From Pleurodeles waltl (lineage: Eukaryota; Chordata; Amphibia; Caudata; Salamandridae), in contig NC_090445.1 in NCBI RefSeq assembly GCF_031143425.1, forward strand, positions 1,575,952,049-1,576,016,048: a stretch of 64,000 nt of DNA, written 5' to 3'. Within the stretch, counting starts at the first letter, position 1. Each line of letters opens with the position of its first letter. Under the pieces are notes generated by a model, which was not told the origin of the DNA, searched no databases, and saw only the letters and a list, made by a program, of their open reading frames with translations. Positions 54,890 to 64,000 of this stretch are shown here, one piece after another. Made by a program: the position numbers and the translations under genes.

Positions 54890-55870
54890 AGGCAAAAAGC
54901 GTAATTTTTTAAATGGTACTGTGGAGAATCTGCAGTCCGCAGTTGCATAAAATGGGTGGGCCCAGGCTCACCCTTAAGAAATATAAGCCTGCGGGGGTTG
55001 GCTGTCATCAGAATATTTCTTTGGGGGAGGGGGAGTGAGGTCCCCTATGTGAGACTTTAGAAGGCCCCAGGAAACCATCCCCCTGGGCTGTTTACATACT
55101 TAGAGGAGGGGGATGTGTGGTGGATCCCCTCCACCAGCTGTTAGACGGCCCCAGGGATGCCATCATCCAGGGTTGTTTTTGTATTTAGGGGAGAGGGTTT
55201 TCAGCTCCTCTATCCATGCCTTTAGGAGGTCCAGGTGATCCCATTCCCTGGGTCTGACATCTTTAATAATGGTAGGGGAGCGTGTTGCCCCCACTCACAA
55301 GCCTTTGACAGGCCCAGGGGACCACATCACTTGGGCCGACTTTGTAATATTGGGGAGGCAGTGTGTTTCAATCCCCACTCTTTAAGTCATAGAAGGGCCC
55401 CTGGGACCAGAAACATCATTTTTTTAATGGTACCATGGATCTGCAGAGGATCAGCAGATCTGGGGTCTCGTAAAAAAAAGGGGCAGGCTTCTGCCCTTTT
55501 GCTTTAAAAGCCCACTAGGCTGGGCCAATGTCAAGGCAGAAGCATTTTGTAGGGATGGGAGGTATTTGGATCCCTCTGGGAGCCTTAAGAAGGCCCCGGA
55601 GACACCATCTCTTGGGCCATTTTCATAAGTAGGGGAGGAGGCCTGCAGTCCCCCTTTGCAGTCTTTAGAAGGGCCAGAGACACCCAGCCACCCAGACAAT
55701 ATCTTTAAATATAGTGAGGGGCAAGCAGCACCCCTCCCCAAATCATTTAAAGGCCCCGGGGACCCTATTACCCAGGGCCAACTTAGTCATTTTGTGGAGG
55801 AACGTGCTTCGGATCCCCCTTCCCAAGCCATTGGATTGGCCTAGGGACCTCATTTCCCAGGTGCCGAAGA
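54890..55870. repeat. Diverged tandem array, about 82-bp unit with second-order repeat
   Basis: A block like AGGCCCCAGGGACxCCATCxCCTGGGCC recurs at about 55065, 55147, 55228, 55312, 55395, 55592, 55671, 55752 and 55838, mostly 79-86 bp apart, each followed by a GGGGAGG patch and a CCCC patch. A different block (TTTTTTAAATGGTACTGTGG with ATCTGCAG) occurs at 54906 and again at 55421, so a larger unit of roughly 520 bp is superimposed. Frames in it are shadows. Confidence 0.75.
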
Positions 55871-57209
55871 GAGCAGTGTCCTTGTGACTCCATCCTGTGG
55901 GACAATGAATTGTTCTCTGTCCAGTAGAGTGTAGGCAGGGAATATGAACTTAATTCTGTTCCTGCACTCTCACCAAACAGGGAACACAGTTATGTTTCAA
56001 CTGGCGGGAGCAGAGGCTCCTGCTGGGCAGTAGCAAAACAACTGAGACAGCTCATGCTAGCACCCTGGATCGGTGCTGGGTGGGGATAGCAGGGGCAACG
56101 GGGGCTATGGGTCTCTCCATGCTGTTCCCAGTTATGGGCAAACTGTGGGTGTCCTGGGTGGCACTGGGGCACCCGCAGGAAAATAATGCCATCTATCAAT
56201 GGCACCCAGGATGGGTACAGGATGGGGAGCTGGCAGGGGCCACAGGGCTTTGGCTCGCCACTTTAGGCCCCAAAGTGAATATAAAAAATGTGTGTCCCAG
56301 GTGGGAGCTGCTCATTTATTATTCACTGCTCCAGGAAAGAAGCACTACATATTGACCTACAAGGGCTTTTTAGTTATATTTCTTTATCTTGGTGGTGCCT
56401 CTTGAAGGGGCAGAGCACCATGAAGCACTTTTATAATGTGAAGGGCTACAGGGAGAGCAGCAGCCCCCCACCAACATTAACAAAATAACATAAAGTCTCC
56501 TGTGTCACTGAATCTATGACCCCAGGAGGGAAGAGTTTACCATCCTTTTTAAAAACAGTCTGAGCTGTATGTTCTTCAGCTGGAGTGCAGAGGCCCCTTG
56601 TGGTTGGTTTTGTGGCTGAATTTCTGGACTAAGAATGTGAAATAAAAACTGTGAGATATTTATAGTTGTTTTAAAAAATGTTTAGTCAAAATACTTTGTT
56701 GCAATACATATTTCTGAACATTGCAATGTGTGTAATTATAAAAAATAAATTTGATTATAATTATTGGAGACTTCTTGATAAAGCCAATGCGACCGCTGCT
56801 CTTTAAATTTTGGTGTTCTGACCCTTTGACAAAACCAGTATGTCAGCCTTACTTAAAATGACACCTTATACATTGTCCCATGACATATTCAGCTGTGCAT
56901 GCCAGTGGAGGCTTGAAGCAGGTAGGCCTTACGCCATGGCGGGTTGGACCCAGGGCCAGAGTGTGAATGGTCAGGGGGGGTTGGGTGCCCATGGGGAGTT
57001 GGTTGCAGGGGTTGGGATACCTGCAGGGGTTGGACACATGCCAGGCACCTACAGGAAGTTGGGATCAATTCAATGGACATCTTACTGTACATTAACATAG
57101 AGATTCAGTGAAAAAAACATAAGTTGAGGTGACCTTATAGTTAGAAAATGTAATACCTTACTATACTCTGTAACTATGGTATGTTAATAAGATTTATAGA
57201 GAGCATGGC
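55871..57209. other. Stretch without recognised genes
   Basis: Contains a G-rich part at 56950-57060 with repeated GGGGTTGG/GCAGGGGTTGG and otherwise mixed sequence. The 91-codon frame at 56080-56355 has no known domain. Confidence 0.35.
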
Positions 57210-57441
57210 TGCCACAGCAATGGCACTTCCCAGCACCTCCCACTAAAGAGGAAGGAAGGACCTAGAGGAAGGAAGGACCTAGTCTGAGAAAGAAACGTTT
57301 TAAGTTGTTTCCTAAAGCAAAGGTGATTCTGTGGTTGCTTAATTCTGAGGGCATACTATTTCAAAGGGAAGAGGCACAAATGGAACAGCCTTCTAATCTC
57401 TTTATTTTAAACCGCGGAATAACTGCTAGGTTTAAATCGCC

Positions 57442-58400
57442 TCAACAAAGAGCTCTTCTAGGAAGATGGGGTTGCATGAGTCCTGAGAGATAGGAGGCTC
57501 CTGATGCAGTCATGATCTTGTGTGCAGCACTTAGAACTTTAAATTGTTTGGGCTTCTCAAAAGGCAGCCAGTGAAGTTTCTGAAAGAGCCCAGAGGCAAT
57601 GCAGAACTTGGGGGGAGAGAACAGATGTCTGGCAGTGGCATTTTCGACCAACTGCAGCCTCTTGATAACAGATTTCCTGCCACCTAGCTACAAGATGTTA
57701 AGATAACACAGGTACGAAAAAATAAGCATTTGAATAATCAACCACCAAATGTAGGGCTGGAAGAAGCCGATAGTAGGTTGCTCACTTGGGTCTCAAAAGC
57801 AAGGGCATCATCCAACCAAAAGCCCAGGTTTTTTTATGGATGATTTAGCCACGGAAGTGGGTCCCCAGGCCTTCCAGCCGCCAGTCGACTCTGCAGGTCT
57901 GGGTGTACTTTCTAAACGACAGGATCTTAGTCTTATTGGAGTTAAGTTTTAAGCAGTTTTTTTCCATCCAACTGGCCACTGCCAGCATACACTTCTGAAA
58001 ATTAACAATATCTTCAGAAGCCTCAGCAGAGAAAGTGACAATAAGCTGAGTTATTGCGCATATAAGAAATAAAATAAACCCCAAAGGGCTTTACAATCTC
58101 TACCAGCAGTCTGACAGACATTGAACAAGGTGGAGCTCATTGAGGAACCCTGTGGGACTTCATGCTCCAAGGGTCTCTGCGAGGATGAAAAAGGAGAGGA
58201 GATTACCTGAAATTAGCAACTGCTAAGGAAAGAGACAAACCATGTCAAGCCTTTGCCATGCATGACTATTCCATAAAGGCACTGGCAAACCACCTTATGA
58301 GATACAGTATCGAAGGCAGTACTCAGGTCCAAGAGAAGAGGGTCCAGAGGGCCACCTTCACCTGCAGTTCTCTGAAGAGCCTCTGTCACCGGCAAGAGAG
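57442..58400 (-). pseudogene. L2/CR1-like reverse transcriptase, C-terminal half
   Basis: LLLDLSTAFDTVSHKVVCQC (58335) is the catalytic F-D block; LIVTFSAEASEDIVNFQKCM (58050) follows the position of the YADD block, where the first residues are altered to YAHN; LAVASWMEKNCLKLNSNKTK with ILSFRKYTQTC (57990-57900) is the next conserved block; and FQKLHWLPFEKPKQFKVLSA with YLSGLMQPHLPRRALC (57590-57445) is the characteristic C-terminus of CR1/L2 elements. Stops and shifts between blocks. Confidence 0.75.
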
Positions 58401-58784
58401 CAGACTCTGGACTATTGGAGGGCCAAAGCCATTTTGAAATATGTCCAGAATATGGTTGACCTGTAGGAACTCAGTCAGGACGCTGTGACATACTTTTCTA
58501 TAACTTTGGCTCAAAAGGGAAGGAGGGAGATGGTGTGTTAATTTTAAGGTGTAGTCGGATTAAGAGACACTTTCTTCAGAAAGCAAATTCCTTTCTAATG
58601 ATTTAAGGCCCATGGTACTCTAGCAGAGGTCAAAGAGAGATTGGCAATCTCTAGGAAGGGTGGAAGGATAGACTCATGAAGTTTTAGAACAGTTTAGGGT
58701 TCAAAGGGGTCATCGGAGAGCCAGATTTAACTTGAATGTATAGGGTTGTTAGAGAAGCCAAATCAAGAGGAGCTAATTTATTTA

Positions 58785-59478
58785 GGGCCAGATGTAGCAA
58801 AGTTTTTGCACGTGGCAAACAGCAAATTTCGCTGTTTGCGACGTGCAAAAATCACATTGCAATGCCCAATCCCCATTTTGCGAGTCAGTAACCTGGTTAC
58901 CGACTCACAAAATGGGACTGCGCGTCGCAATTTTGAAGGGGTGTTCCCCTTCCTAATTGCGAGTTGCAGTGCGATGCTGCATTGCTTTGTGACCGCTAAC
59001 GCGGTCACAAAGCAATCACAGTTACCACCAGTGTCACACTGGGGGTAACCCATTTGCAAAAGGGAAGGGGTCCCTATGGGACCCCTTCCCCTTTGTGAAT
59101 GGCATGGAAAACACACTGCCTGCTCTGAAAAAATAAACGAAAATGTTTCATTTTTTTGTTTTGTAATGCATCTCGTTTTCCTTTAAGGAAAACGGGCTGC
59201 CTTACAAAAAAAAAATGCTTTATTTAAAAGTAGTCACAGACATGGTGGTCTGCTGTCTCTGGCAGATCACCACCCCTGTGAGTGCTTCGAGTCTCAAGGG
59301 GGTCGCAAATTGCGACCCACCTCATTAATGTTAATGAGGTGGGCCTTTGCGACCCCCTTGCGAGTCGCAGATGGTGTCAGGGACACCATCCTGCATACTG
59401 AATTGCGACTCACAAATTGCGAGTCTCTCTGACTCGCAATTTGCGAGTCGCAATTCAGGAATTATGTACATCTGGCCC
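58785..59478. mobile_element. MITE M6, GGGCCAGATGTA ends, TTA target duplication, built of hairpins
   Basis: Ends GGGCCAGATGTA and TACATCTGGCCC are perfect 12-bp inverted repeats flanked by TTA on both sides (58782-58784, 59479-59481). A 3-bp TTA duplication is typical of PIF/Harbinger. The interior folds into a run of hairpins: 58804-58850 (20-bp stem, one mismatch), 58872-58916 (22-bp, two mismatches), 58981-59016 (perfect 16-bp), 59062-59090 (13-bp), 59174-59194, 59295-59360 (15 plus 13 bp), 59370-59390 (9-bp) and 59400-59456 (26-bp, one mismatch). No coding capacity. Confidence 0.85.
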
Positions 59479-59900
59479 TTAGTTCTGCCACAAGTCATGG
59501 CTCACCTAACTGGCCCAGGCAGTCCTGTGTTTTGGCTAGGTCATTAGATGGAAATTGGGCATAGATGCCATTGATCTTTCTGACAAAAAAGTTGGCTGAT
59601 TTATTGCAGGGGCCAGTTGGGGCCTCGACTAGCCCTGCGGTGGCATCTGGTTTTGGTAGGTTATCAATGTCATTTTATGATACGCTTTAACTGTGTTCAT
59701 ATACCCCTTTTTTTACTAAGGTGTCATAAGTCTTTTTCCATGTTCGCTCGATCGCTGAGCTGATCAAAGTGAAGGTTTAAATCTCCAATGATACTGAAAA
59801 TGAATAGTATCAGTGCTAATGGGGCCACATGGTTTTCCGAAGCTGTTCGGAAGGCTTTAAAAGGGCCAGGGGATTTATATATGAAAAGGACAGATAGGGT

Positions 59901-61280
59901 AAAAAAAGGTATTCATGTATTCACAGGTAACTGAAATATGGCACTTTCGCAATCTTAAACTGTGCAGGAAACCAAACTACAGCCTACCAAGAATTTCTAA
60001 ATAATAGCTATTTTGCCCCCTCTGCCACAAGGTCTGTTACATCTTTCGACACTGTAGCCCAGAGGAAGAGCCAAAAGGAGTTCAGCGGTAAAAGCAGGAC
60101 TAAGCAAAGTTTTGGTAAGAAATACTACTCCTGCCCTAAAGGAAATATAACTTGCGCCTTTGCCATGCACTGCTAATTACCTCACATACTACATCATTTA
60201 TGGCATTTCTATGACCTCGTTGATAACATAACTGCAACATTTGAAATGATGACATTGATGACAACACTGTGTACAGCTGCTGTTCAAGTTGTAGTTAATT
60301 GTGATAACTATATCTGTTCATTTCACACCCCATCTCTTTCCATTTAGGTGCCCTCTTTTTACCTTCTCTTTCATGTACTTCCTTGCATCTGCTTCACTTC
60401 ACCAATCCCCTATATAGATAATGCACCCCCTTAACTGTATGCAACGCATTTTCTTTACCTTTCACCTGTCAATATTTTGACAACTGTGCACCTCCTTTAC
60501 ACACTTCTGCATGTAATCATGATTACAATTGGCACACCTGTCTATTGCTCTGTGCACTCTGCAGAGAGGCCAAGGATTGGATGAGCATGCATTCTCAACC
60601 CTTTTAAGACCCACCGACCAGCCCAGTAGGAAATTCGAACTGCAGAGCCTGTACTCCACAATTCCCAGTCATGCCCCCCACCCAACCTGAACTCACTGAG
60701 CTTCATAGGAGAGACTATTTTCTCACTAATCATGTGGTACATGAGTGATGTGTTGCATGAAAAACTACAGAAACACACCATCTGGAAAAAGCAAATACTC
60801 TTAGGGAAAGCAAGACTACGTAAAATGTGACATGTGAAGAGGAACAACATCACTGTTCCCAGGCTCAGAAAGCGTCTTTTTTTTGCTGGTTGCGACTGTC
60901 ACCGGTGGTGGGGCACAAGGGGAAGGCAGGACATTTACAGATGGCTCCACCAGCCCCAACCGCCTTCATCCTCCCCCAGTGACACCACTATCTGCAGCAT
61001 GAAGACCTATGGAAGTGTGAATAGAGATGCCAACTTATTCCACAGTGATCGCCTTTCCCGGGATCTGACAGCTAGACAGCTGAAAACTAATGTGTTTGCA
61101 AAGTTTGTGGATGAGGACAATCAAATTAAAAGTAACACACAAAATGTGTAATATTTTGTAAAATGTTAACAAAAACGGATTCATGATACGCCTCAACCTT
61201 GGTTCGAAGTGTTGACGTTGTTGCTCCCCAGAAACCAGTATATCCTTGCAGGGTTTCCTTTACACAGATTGTCTCTCCAG
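59901..61280. other. Stretch without recognised genes
   Basis: The 105-codon frame at 60834-61151 (MKRNNITVPRLRKRLFFAGC...) has no domain I recognise and a poor context; not called as a gene. Confidence 0.35.
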
Positions 61281-61348
61281 GGGCCATATGTACGAACACT
61301 TTTTCCCATAGACACAGAATGGGTAAAAACCTTTGCTACATCTGGCCC
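61281..61348. mobile_element. 68-bp foldback mini-MITE, CAG target duplication
   Basis: Ends GGGCCATATGTA and TACATCTGGCCC, inverted repeats with one mismatch and the same family as M6, flanked by CAG on both sides (61278-61280, 61349-61351). The inside continues as a hairpin: TTTTT/AAAAA and CCCAT/ATGGG around a 9-nt loop AGACACAGA. The whole element is one stem-loop of 68 nt. Confidence 0.75.
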
Positions 61349-61351
61349 CAG

Positions 61352-64000
61352 GTTCTCTTTTCTCACGCTTTCACTCATTTCCTCTTCTGCTTTGGGGACA
61401 CTTTCCGATGAAAGATTCTCTGTCAGCAAAGCAACGATCTTCGGACCCTAAAAATAACCATGTTAACTATCTCCCCATCGTTAAGCCCTTGTAACCCAGG
61501 TATTTTCGGCTAGAATGAAGGACATTTAAAATGTTTAAAAGCAGAACCTACGAGGAAGGCATTTTCGTTACATCTGTTCTTCTACTTAGTCTCGTTCTAC
61601 TGGATGCGAGTTGCAATACTCAAGGATATTTCACTGTTGGTTTATCTCTATGCAGTGGAGTAACGAAACTTGAGGGAGCCCCCTGCAGAGTTCAAGGGCT
61701 GGGCCCTCTCCCTGACCCACCACCTACCTCTTTTGCTGAGGGGGGCCCACTGGGGCTCGGGGGCCCCAGCACCATCTCTATGACCGAATGTACTTTGTGC
61801 ATGTTGTTTATTGTGCAGAACGGTCCACTGTGATCTGAGCTGCAGACTCCTTCTGTGGCATCAGTGGAATGTTGGAGATGGTGCTGAAAAATGATGCTTC
61901 TTAGTTAGGAATGTGTGAGAGAGAGAGTAGGAGCTGAGAGTGAGGAGACAAAGTGTGAAAGCCAGGAGCCTTAGACTTCATGCAGGCAAGGCTGAGGATG
62001 CCTTTGAAGTGTGCTTCCTGAATTTCGAATCAATCGAAGACAGAATATCTAAAATAAACTAGACAAAAGCAAGTCGACATTTTCTATATATAATTCCACA
62101 TATACCTACAAATGGTACACATGTCGTCAAGATTCGTAGATGTGAAGATAGCAATAGTTAACCTATACTTCCCCATATGCACTTACCTTTTGATATTTTG
62201 TTCCTCCCCCCATATAGTCGGTGTCAATATTAGTAGCACAATCTGCCATTGAGGATGCCCAGGCAGTCCATGGCTAACGCATAAGCGAGTAAGAGTTACC
62301 GAGTGCCCATCTCAGGCTTATCTTGAGACAGCGTTTCTGTGAGCCAGGTTCACTTACTCAGCTGGTGGAGAACTGGACTCTGAGTTAAATTGTGTACAGG
62401 TGAGCCACTAGGATTCCGAAGGTTAGCAGGTAATGGAGTAATGTATCTGTTACTTCTGTTTCTGATTATTGCAGAGGATTGGTCACATGGGCTGGAGGGA
62501 GACTGAAAGATGAGTGTGCCGAGTGGGAGTGTCTTTAGGGCAGGCATTAAAAAGAGAAAACACTATGATAGAAATGAAGTAGGAACTCTGGAACTTTCAG
62601 AAAGGAAACCCGCTCACCCATTTTAGAAACATGCCAGCAGTTGTTAGAAATGGCCCAATAAGGCTGCATAGACAGGGCCGGATTGAGGAACCAAAAGCAG
62701 ATGTGGTAAAAATACTCAAACCAGCCCCACTCCCTTTCCCTCTGCATGCTCTCTCATGCCATCCATCAGTTCTCTCTCTCCTCCACTCAACTGTCTCTTC
62801 CCCTTCTCTGCCTCTCACTGTCTCTTCCACTCTTTCTCTCGCTGTCTTAAAGAAGCCTGTGTCTGTTGGAATGGATCTCGGGATAGGGGGTGGGATCGGA
62901 TGGGGGGTTAGTGACAGAGATACCAGCAGCAGCCATGGGCTTTCAAACCTGGCCCCAACCAGGACATGTCAGATGACATAACAGTCCACTTCGATTCTGT
63001 GCATAGTTGTTGAGTTAAATCCTCCTTTGTAATCTGATGGACTTGACTGGTGTTGGAGATGTGTTCCAGTAGGAAAGAAAGACACCAAACACTGCCGGAC
63101 CTCAGGAAAATAGAAAACCTGGACCAAATCTGTCTGCAAGATGAATCCAAATGAAATCCAGCTGTAGGAATCAAACGTCAAGAACATAAATATAGAACAA
63201 AAGGGCAATGAACAAGACAAAAATAGAGAATGAAATGGTTGTGACATATCTTCCTCTCATGCTTGCCTTCTGATATTTGATTGAAACAAGCACTGACACC
63301 ACTGGAAAGATTCATGCTTCATCTAGGATTGGGAACATCCAAAAGAGTTCTCTGGACAATCCCCTATCTTGGGAGGGAAGTTCATAGGCTTAACCATGCC
63401 TCTTCCTTCAGAACGATGGTGTAAGCTGAACATGCAGAAAGAAGACCAAGTTAGACACCCTTTGCCCGCTGTCAGAACCCACGTCATCACTAGTGCCCAT
63501 GTCAGCTAGCACCTCCAGCTGACTGTGGAACACCCCTCCTGGTGACTGCAAGCATAGACCAAAAGCACGGTCCCAAACACGAGTATGCCCAGCAATGCAC
63601 CGGGCATGGCATCTGGCAATCAATACGAAACTGCAAACATAATTGGCCCAAGCAGTCTTTGATTTGTGTATTCCAGTTGCCTATGAAAAGTTAACTAATA
63701 TAAGAAAATTGTACTTGGACGTGAGGGGTTGGCTGTATTTCATTACTAACTTTCAGTAGCCTGTGTATATTTTTTGCAACAATGTCTTGCAAAGTGACAT
63801 TTCAAAAGAGTTAATTTAAAAGTGGAATCCTTGTATATTTTAAGATGTACTACAACCCTATATAAGCTTACAGAAATCAGATAGTCATGTGTCCTAGGGT
63901 TCAGGTCGTCTTAACCTTGAGAAACCATCTCTTTTACTTACCATGCAGCACTAAGAAGAAACATGGGAAGGGCTCTCCAGGTCCTGAGCTGGCAAGAACA
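61352..64000. other. Right end of window, no gene recognised
   Basis: Includes TGCAGTGGAGTAACGAAACT at 61652, a word I associate with dispersed amphibian repeats (uncertain), a C/T-rich tract at 62720-62850 (CTCTCTCC, CTCTTCC), and otherwise unassigned sequence. Frames of 60-116 codons show no domain. Confidence 0.3.

Larger units (their letters stand above)
57210..59900 (-). mobile_element. L2/CR1-like LINE fragment, minus strand, interrupted by MITE M6
   Basis: Reading 5' to 3' on the minus strand: pre-RT segment at about 59590-59490 (NFFVRKINGIYAQFPSN), the MITE, a second pre-RT/RT start with LEIANLSLTSARVPWALNH (58650-58590), the RT core (58395-58213), YAHNTQLIVTF-like block (58060) and the C-terminal segment (57651-57442). 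A tandem duplication of AGGAAGGAAGGACCTAG lies at 57249-57283 in its 3' UTR. Many stops. Confidence 0.7.

Noticed and set aside
60834..61151. 105-codon plus-strand frame with a basic start
   Set aside because: No recognisable domain, splice sites or homologous copy in the window; too weak to call.
1..64000. tRNA, rRNA or retroviral LTR elements
   Set aside because: No cloverleaf-like gene, rRNA word, primer-binding site with polypurine tract, or protease/integrase of LTR type was seen; the retroelements present are LINE and Ngaro types.

Overview
The window looks like repeat-filled DNA from a giant vertebrate genome. A newt such as Pleurodeles is my best guess, because PIF/Harbinger elements with a HARBI1-type nuclease and a separate MYB/SANT protein, Ngaro/DIRS elements, L1 and CR1/L2-like LINEs and GGGCC-ended MITEs lie nested together. 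That assignment rests on general knowledge of salamander repeats, not on a search. I found no host protein gene, tRNA, rRNA or CRISPR array. Every recognisable coding segment belongs to a transposable element, and nearly all carry stops or frameshifts.

Layout. 1-4960: Harbinger copy A (MYB exons on the minus strand, HARBI1 on the plus strand), running off the left edge. 5100-6180: a minus-strand gene tail, possibly from a third Harbinger-type unit. 6680-7330: four tandem units of about 155 bp. 7336-21181: Harbinger copy B in the opposite orientation, split by a 7 kb full-length L1 (8630-15682) with a 19-bp target duplication. 21182-23847: spacer. 23848-24450: a truncated MITE. 24471-28850: a LINE (LINE-c) headed by four tandem promoter-like monomers. 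29108-35212: four MITEs (M2-M5) separated by AT-rich spacer. 35213-35880: a minus-strand LINE scrap. 37129-37343: a 55-bp minisatellite. 37784-42400: Ngaro-type element A (gag, RT/RNase H, tyrosine recombinase, SGNH hydrolase). 43144-43573: MITE M7. 43600-47060: a second, 5'-damaged LINE (LINE-d). 47233-53845: Ngaro-type element B on the minus strand, with complete split direct repeats, inserted inside a minus-strand LINE. 54890-55870: a diverged tandem array with a second-order repeat. 57210-59900: a minus-strand L2/CR1 LINE interrupted by MITE M6, which is made almost entirely of consecutive hairpins. 61281-61348: a 68-bp foldback mini-MITE. 61350-64000: no gene recognised.

How the parts relate. 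In each Harbinger copy the nuclease gene and the MYB-like gene are divergently transcribed from a shared central region; the two proteins act together in this superfamily. The two Ngaro elements share the order gag, RT/RNase H, recombinase, hydrolase but differ strongly in sequence. The MITEs fall into several terminal-repeat families, yet most carry an internal perfect or near-perfect hairpin, and M4 and M6 are chains of such hairpins. That recurring pattern, and the promoter-like monomer array in front of LINE-c, are the observations I find most worth following.
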